Assembly (NCBI RefSeq): GCF_001945445.1
Contig: NZ_MSXW01000016.1
Coordinates: 186,001 to 250,000 of the forward strand
Direction: 5' to 3'
Source: Pseudomonas sp. PA27(2017)
GTDB lineage: Bacteria > Pseudomonadota > Gammaproteobacteria > Pseudomonadales > Pseudomonadaceae
DNA: 64,000 nucleotides
Numbering within the stretch: position 1 is the stretch's first letter; every line of letters begins with the position of its first letter. Both the position numbers and the translations under genes were made by a program. Shown in pieces: positions 59,737 to 64,000 of the stretch. The notes beneath the pieces were generated by a model that worked only from the letters and a program-made list of their open reading frames with translations, made no database searches and had not been told where the DNA came from.

Positions 59737-61818
59737 ATGACCAGAATGGCCAGCCATATCGCCTGGTTTGCGGTCGCGTTGCTGGGCGCCTTCGCGCTAG
59801 GCACCGTGGCGCTGAATCGCGGCGAATCGATCAATGCCTTGTGGATCGTCGTCGCTGCCGTGGCGATCTACCTCGTCGCGTACCGCTACTACAGCCTGTT
59901 CATCGCCACCAAGGTGATGCAGCTCGACCCCACCCGCGCCACCCCCGCTGTGCTCAACAACGATGGCCTGGACTACGTCCCGACCAACAAGCACATTCTC
60001 TTCGGTCACCACTTCGCCGCCATCGCTGGCGCCGGCCCGCTGGTCGGCCCGGTCCTCGCCGCGCAGATGGGCTATCTGCCGGGCACCCTCTGGCTGATCG
60101 CCGGCGTGGTGCTGGCCGGTGCCGTGCAGGACTTCATGGTGCTGTTCATTTCCACCCGCCGCAACGGCCGCTCCCTGGGCGAGCTGGTGCGCGAGGAAAT
60201 GGGCCAGATCCCCGGTACCATCGCGCTGTTCGGCGCCTTCCTGATCATGATCATCATCCTCGCGGTGCTCTCGCTGATCGTCGTCAAGGCGCTGGCGGAA
60301 AGCCCCTGGGGCATGTTCACCGTGATGGCGACGATTCCCATCGCGATGTTGATGGGCATCTACATGCGCTATATCCGGCCAGGCCGCATCGGCGAGATTT
60401 CCCTGATCGGGGTGATCCTGCTGCTCGGCTCGATCTGGCTGGGTGGCGTGATCGCCGCTGACCCGGTATGGGGTCCGGCCTTCACCTTCACCGGCGTGCA
60501 GATCACCTGGATGCTGATCGGCTACGGTTTCGTCGCCGCGGTGTTGCCGGTGTGGCTGATCCTGGCACCGCGCGATTACCTGTCGACCTTCCTCAAGATC
60601 GGCACCATCATCGCCCTGGCCATCGGCATCCTGGTGGTCATGCCCGAGCTGAAGATGCCGGCGCTGACCCAGTTCACCGACGGCACTGGCCCGGTGTGGA
60701 AGGGTACGCTGTTCCCGTTCCTGTTCATCACCATCGCCTGTGGCGCGGTATCCGGTTTCCACGCGCTGATCAGCTCGGGCACCACGCCCAAGCTGCTGGC
60801 CAACGAAACCCATGCCCGCTACATCGGTTACGGCGGCATGCTGATGGAATCCTTCGTGGCCATCATGGCCATGGTCGCGGCTTCGGTGATCGAGCCGGGC
60901 ATCTACTTCGCCATGAACAGCCCGGCAGCCCTGGTCGGCTCGGACGTTCAATCGGTAGCCGCCACGGTCAGCAGCTGGGGTTTCATGATCACGCCCGAGC
61001 AGCTCGAGGCGGTCGCTCGTGATATCGGCGAGAACACCATTCTGGCCCGTGCCGGTGGTGCGCCGACGCTCGCCGTAGGGATCGCGCAGATCCTGCATAG
61101 CGTGCTGCCAGGCGAGAACACCATGGCGTTCTGGTACCACTTCGCGATTCTCTTCGAGGCGCTGTTCATCCTCACCGCGGTGGACGCCGGTACCCGTGCC
61201 GGCCGCTTCATGCTGCAGGACCTGCTCGGCAACTTCGTACCTTCGCTGAAGAAAACCGAGTCCTGGACCGCCAACGTGATCGCCACTGCCGGCTGCGTGG
61301 CCCTGTGGGGCTGGCTGCTGTACCAGGGCGTGATCGATCCGCTGGGCGGCATCAACACCCTGTGGCCGCTGTTCGGTATCTCCAACCAGATGCTGGCCGG
61401 TATCGCCCTGATGCTCGGCACCGTGGTGCTGATCAAGATGAAGCGCGAGCGCTACGTGTGGGTGACGCTGGTTCCGGCCACCTGGCTGCTGATCTGCACC
61501 ACCACCGCCGGCCTGATCAAGCTGCTCGACCCGAACCCGGCCGTCGGCTTCCTGGCCCTGGCCAAGAAGTACCAGACCGCGCTTGACGCCGGTCAGGTCA
61601 TCGCCCCGGCCAAGGACATCGGCCAGATGCAGCACGTTATCTTCAACGCCTACACCAACGCCACGCTCACCGTGCTGTTCCTGTTCGTGGTGCTGAGCGT
61701 GCTGTTCTACGCGATCAAGGTCGGCCGCGCTGCCTGGCGCAAGGAACTGCGTACCGACCGTGAGGCCACCTATGAAGCGCTGCCTGCAGACGCGCCGGAG
61801 GTTGCCCGTGTTCAATGA
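59737..61818 (+). CDS. cstA: Carbon starvation protein A, pyruvate/peptide transporter
   Basis: A 693-residue inner-membrane carrier with about 16-18 helices. The CstA core is clear: [73 protein letters not shown] loop ([12 protein letters not shown]) and later [25 protein letters not shown]. In E. coli, CstA and BtsT (YjiY) import peptides or pyruvate. GGAGA precedes ATG 59737; 24 upstream codons are leader. The stop overlaps ybdD by 11 bases. Its control should combine the two-component system upstream and an Hfq/Crc motif in the leader. Confidence 0.95.
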   Translation: MTRMASHIAWFAVALLGAFALGTVALNRGESINALWIVVAAVAIYLVAYRYYSLFIATKVMQLDPTRATPAVLNNDGLDYVPTNKHILFGHHFAAIAGAGPLVGPVLAAQMGYLPGTLWLIAGVVLAGAVQDFMVLFISTRRNGRSLGELVREEMGQIPGTIALFGAFLIMIIILAVLSLIVVKALAESPWGMFTVMATIPIAMLMGIYMRYIRPGRIGEISLIGVILLLGSIWLGGVIAADPVWGPAFTFTGVQITWMLIGYGFVAAVLPVWLILAPRDYLSTFLKIGTIIALAIGILVVMPELKMPALTQFTDGTGPVWKGTLFPFLFITIACGAVSGFHALISSGTTPKLLANETHARYIGYGGMLMESFVAIMAMVAASVIEPGIYFAMNSPAALVGSDVQSVAATVSSWGFMITPEQLEAVARDIGENTILARAGGAPTLAVGIAQILHSVLPGENTMAFWYHFAILFEALFILTAVDAGTRAGRFMLQDLLGNFVPSLKKTESWTANVIATAGCVALWGWLLYQGVIDPLGGINTLWPLFGISNQMLAGIALMLGTVVLIKMKRERYVWVTLVPATWLLICTTTAGLIKLLDPNPAVGFLALAKKYQTALDAGQVIAPAKDIGQMQHVIFNAYTNATLTVLFLFVVLSVLFYAIKVGRAAWRKELRTDREATYEALPADAPEVARVQ

Positions 61819-62011
61819 TCTCAGCCGGATGGGCAAGTACCTCGGTCAGGCTGCGCGGATGCTGGTGGGCATGCCCGACTACGACACCTACGTCGAGCAC
61901 ATGGCCAAGAAGCATCCCGATCAGCCAGTGATGAGCTACGAAGCCTTCTTCCGTGAGCGTCAGGAAGCACGTTATGGTGGCGGCAAGGGGCGGCCGATCC
62001 GCTGCTGCTGA
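61808..62011 (+). CDS. YbdD/DUF466 small protein, CstA partner
   Basis: A 67-residue cytoplasmic protein beginning at GTG 61808 with GGAGG six bases before it. It reads [58 protein letters not shown], the DUF466 pattern, ending GKGRPIRCC. In E. coli, ybdD and yjiX follow cstA and btsT in the same way. It overlaps cstA by 11 bases. The probable role is to support the transporter. Confidence 0.92.
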   Translation: MFNDLSRMGKYLGQAARMLVGMPDYDTYVEHMAKKHPDQPVMSYEAFFRERQEARYGGGKGRPIRCC

Positions 62012-62048
62012 CATCAGCATGCGGGCCTTGGGGCCCGCTTCAAGCACC

Positions 62049-62074
62049 ACACGCCACGCCTCGTCGTGGCGTGT
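62049..62074 (+). other. Stable hairpin between ybdD and the GTPase gene
   Basis: ACACGCCACG pairs with CGTGGCGTGT (10 bp) around CCTCGT, 22 bases before the GTPase start. It is close enough to affect ribosome access. There is also a smaller GCGGGC/GCCCGC hairpin before it. Confidence 0.5.
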
Positions 62075-62095
62075 GTCTTTCAGAGGAATGCATTC

Positions 62096-63061
62096 ATGTC
62101 CTTTTCCCCCATTCCGGTCACCGTGCTCAGCGGCTTTCTCGGTGCCGGCAAGACCACTCTGCTGCGGCATATCCTCAAGGCCGAACATGGCCTGAAGATC
62201 GCGGTGATCGAAAACGAATACAGCGAAACGCCCATCGACAGCCAACTGCTCGGCAGCGAGCCGGTACAGGTGATGACCCTGGCCAACGGCTGCGTGTGCT
62301 GTTCCATCCACGTCGAGCTGGAGAAGGCACTGTTCGTGCTGCTGGAAAAGCGCGACAGCGGCGAGCTGGATTTCGACCGCCTGGTGATCGAGTGCACCGG
62401 CCTGGCCGACCCTGCGCCCGTCGCCCAGACCTTCTTCGCCACCGAGGAGCTTTGCGAGCGCTACGTGCTCGACGGCATCATCACCCTGGTGGACGCGGCC
62501 AATGCCGAGCGCCATCTGCAGGAAACCATCGCCCAGGCCCAGGTTGGTTTCGCCGACCGCATTCTGCTGAGCAAGACCGATCTGGTCGATGACGCTGCCC
62601 GTGAAGCGCTTACCGCGCGCCTGCAACGCATCAACCGCCGGGCGCCGATCCGCGTGGTCGAGCACGGCCGCATCGACTTGAGCGAGCTGCTGGATGTGCG
62701 CGGCTTCAACCTCAATGCCGACGTGGCGCCGAGCCTGCGGCCGGTGCTGCCTGGCAGGAGCAGCGACCGCATCGCCACCCTGGTGCTGACGGGCGACAAG
62801 CCGTTGGGGCTGGATCGCCTCAGTGGCTTCATGGAGAACCTGCTGGAACAGCACGGCAATTCGCTGCTGCGCTACAAGGGCGTGCTGAGCATCGCCGGTG
62901 AAGACCGGCGCATGGTCTTTCAGGGCGTGTTGCGGCTCTATGGCTTCGACTGGGACAGCGAGTGGGGCGCCGACGAGAAGCGCGAAAGCGTGATCGTGTT
63001 CATCGGCGACAACCTGCCCGAGGAAGCGATTCGTCAAGGCTTTGCCGAGCTGGCGGGCTGA
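62096..63061 (+). CDS. COG0523 (CobW/YjiA) family GTPase
   Basis: A 321-residue metal-binding GTPase. Walker A is GFLGAGKTT at residues 13-21, the metal site is the CxCC motif GCVCC at C66/C68/C69, and SKTD (guanine base) and IECTGLADPAP are present. The C-terminal CobW domain follows (LLRYKGVLSIAGEDRRMVFQGVLRLYGFDW). The histidine tail of CobW proper is absent, which matches YjiA. COG0523 proteins handle zinc or other metals. In E. coli yjiA lies beside yjiX and btsT, and here the gene likewise follows ybdD and cstA. Confidence 0.93.
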   Translation: MSFSPIPVTVLSGFLGAGKTTLLRHILKAEHGLKIAVIENEYSETPIDSQLLGSEPVQVMTLANGCVCCSIHVELEKALFVLLEKRDSGELDFDRLVIECTGLADPAPVAQTFFATEELCERYVLDGIITLVDAANAERHLQETIAQAQVGFADRILLSKTDLVDDAAREALTARLQRINRRAPIRVVEHGRIDLSELLDVRGFNLNADVAPSLRPVLPGRSSDRIATLVLTGDKPLGLDRLSGFMENLLEQHGNSLLRYKGVLSIAGEDRRMVFQGVLRLYGFDWDSEWGADEKRESVIVFIGDNLPEEAIRQGFAELAG

Positions 63062-63105
63062 GCTACCTTTGCGAGGATTGCCCGGTGGCTGCGTCGCTGG
63101 GCTCA

Positions 63106-63130
63106 GGTGGACGAGCTTCGCGTTGACTAC
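63106..63130. repeat. Degenerate GGTGGACGAGCTTCGCG repeat copy
   Basis: GGTGGACGAGCTTCGCGTTG matches the hairpin repeat at 30057-30082, but the right arm is damaged. It lies in the gap before rpoD. Confidence 0.45.
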
Positions 63131-63242
63131 GCGCCCGGTCCGCCCTGCAGCCTGTTTCCATCCCAGTAGAGCAAGGGCGCTCCGTTCATCCATCAATGCG
63201 GTGGAGCGCAAAGCCGCTCCATGAGCCCCGAAACGCAGGCAA

Positions 63243-63271
63243 AAAAATGCCGGTCAGTGACCGGCATTTTT
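63243..63271 (-). terminator. Rho-independent terminator of rpoD
   Basis: AAAAATGCCGGTC pairs with GACCGGCATTTTT (13 bp) around an AGT loop. Read on the minus strand after the rpoD stop, it ends in a run of seven T. Confidence 0.92.
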
Positions 63272-63286
63272 CATTCCCGTGAAACC

Positions 63287-64000
<714 letters not shown>

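Noticed and set aside
59797..61836. A 679-residue minus-strand ORF opposite cstA
   Set aside because: Antisense shadow rich in histidine, glutamine and aspartate repeats typical of the complement of hydrophobic codons; cstA accounts for the region.

Overview
The window is GC-rich, tightly packed bacterial DNA from a Pseudomonas-type gammaproteobacterium. The best evidence is gene order at the right end: a TRAP solute receptor, fprB, mscL, two small ORFs, radA, the PilZ protein mapZ, cstA, ybdD, a COG0523 GTPase and rpoD. Much of this follows the order I know from the P. aeruginosa PA4604-PA4616 neighbourhood. ANR-type boxes, FecI/FecR/TonB-receptor sets, OprC and the cyanide-insensitive oxidase CioAB also fit a pseudomonad. 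No tRNA, rRNA or CRISPR array was seen.

Layout. 1-5968: a LysR regulator divergent from a four-gene catabolic cluster (DUF3100 membrane protein, beta-hydroxyacid dehydrogenase, aldehyde dehydrogenase, M20 amidohydrolase). 6030-7373: MATE exporter. 7484-15521: two complete FecI-FecR-TonB receptor sets, the second with a strong Fur-box candidate. 15636-23205: a third TonB receptor without an STN domain, divergent from a sulfonate-type ABC operon that holds two solute-binding proteins and a flavin monooxygenase, probably for scavenging organosulfur. 23440-26276: the Cio oxidase operon, with a perfect ANR box and a palindromic MITE-like element upstream. 26381-29097: DUF2946 protein and copper receptor OprC. 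29142-31277: a cyclohexadienyl-dehydratase-like periplasmic protein and an AT-rich islet with two unknown genes. 31599-34360: a TldD/PmbA peptidase pair. 34426-34967: a ParE/Phd-type toxin-antitoxin pair with a palindromic operator candidate. 35129-40667: a LacI-regulated ABC importer ending in a GpdQ-like phosphodiesterase. 40761-46869: rlmG, a lone TRAP receptor, and LysR / AraD1 (GguC) / ketoglutarate-semialdehyde dehydrogenase. 47162-55754: fprB, a YoaE/TerC protein with a structured leader, mscL, two small ANR-box genes, a DUF465 protein, a GNAT enzyme and radA. 53574-56928: an unknown secreted TPR-like protein and a DUF3142 lipoprotein. 57046-64000: mapZ, a NarL-type two-component system divergent from cstA-ybdD, a COG0523 GTPase and the 3' part of rpoD.

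The genes mostly serve uptake and use of scarce nutrients (iron, copper, organic sulfur, phosphodiesters, sugar acids, pyruvate or peptides) and adaptation to low oxygen. The observations most worth following are two ANR boxes in front of two unrelated small cysteine-containing ORFs around radA, the tandem CTACGTAG sites between the two-component system and cstA, the DUF3142/TPR pair set into an otherwise conserved block, the four-hairpin leader of yoaE, and the palindromic element between the ANR box and cioA. All functional assignments rest on reading motifs and recalled family knowledge; no database search was run.
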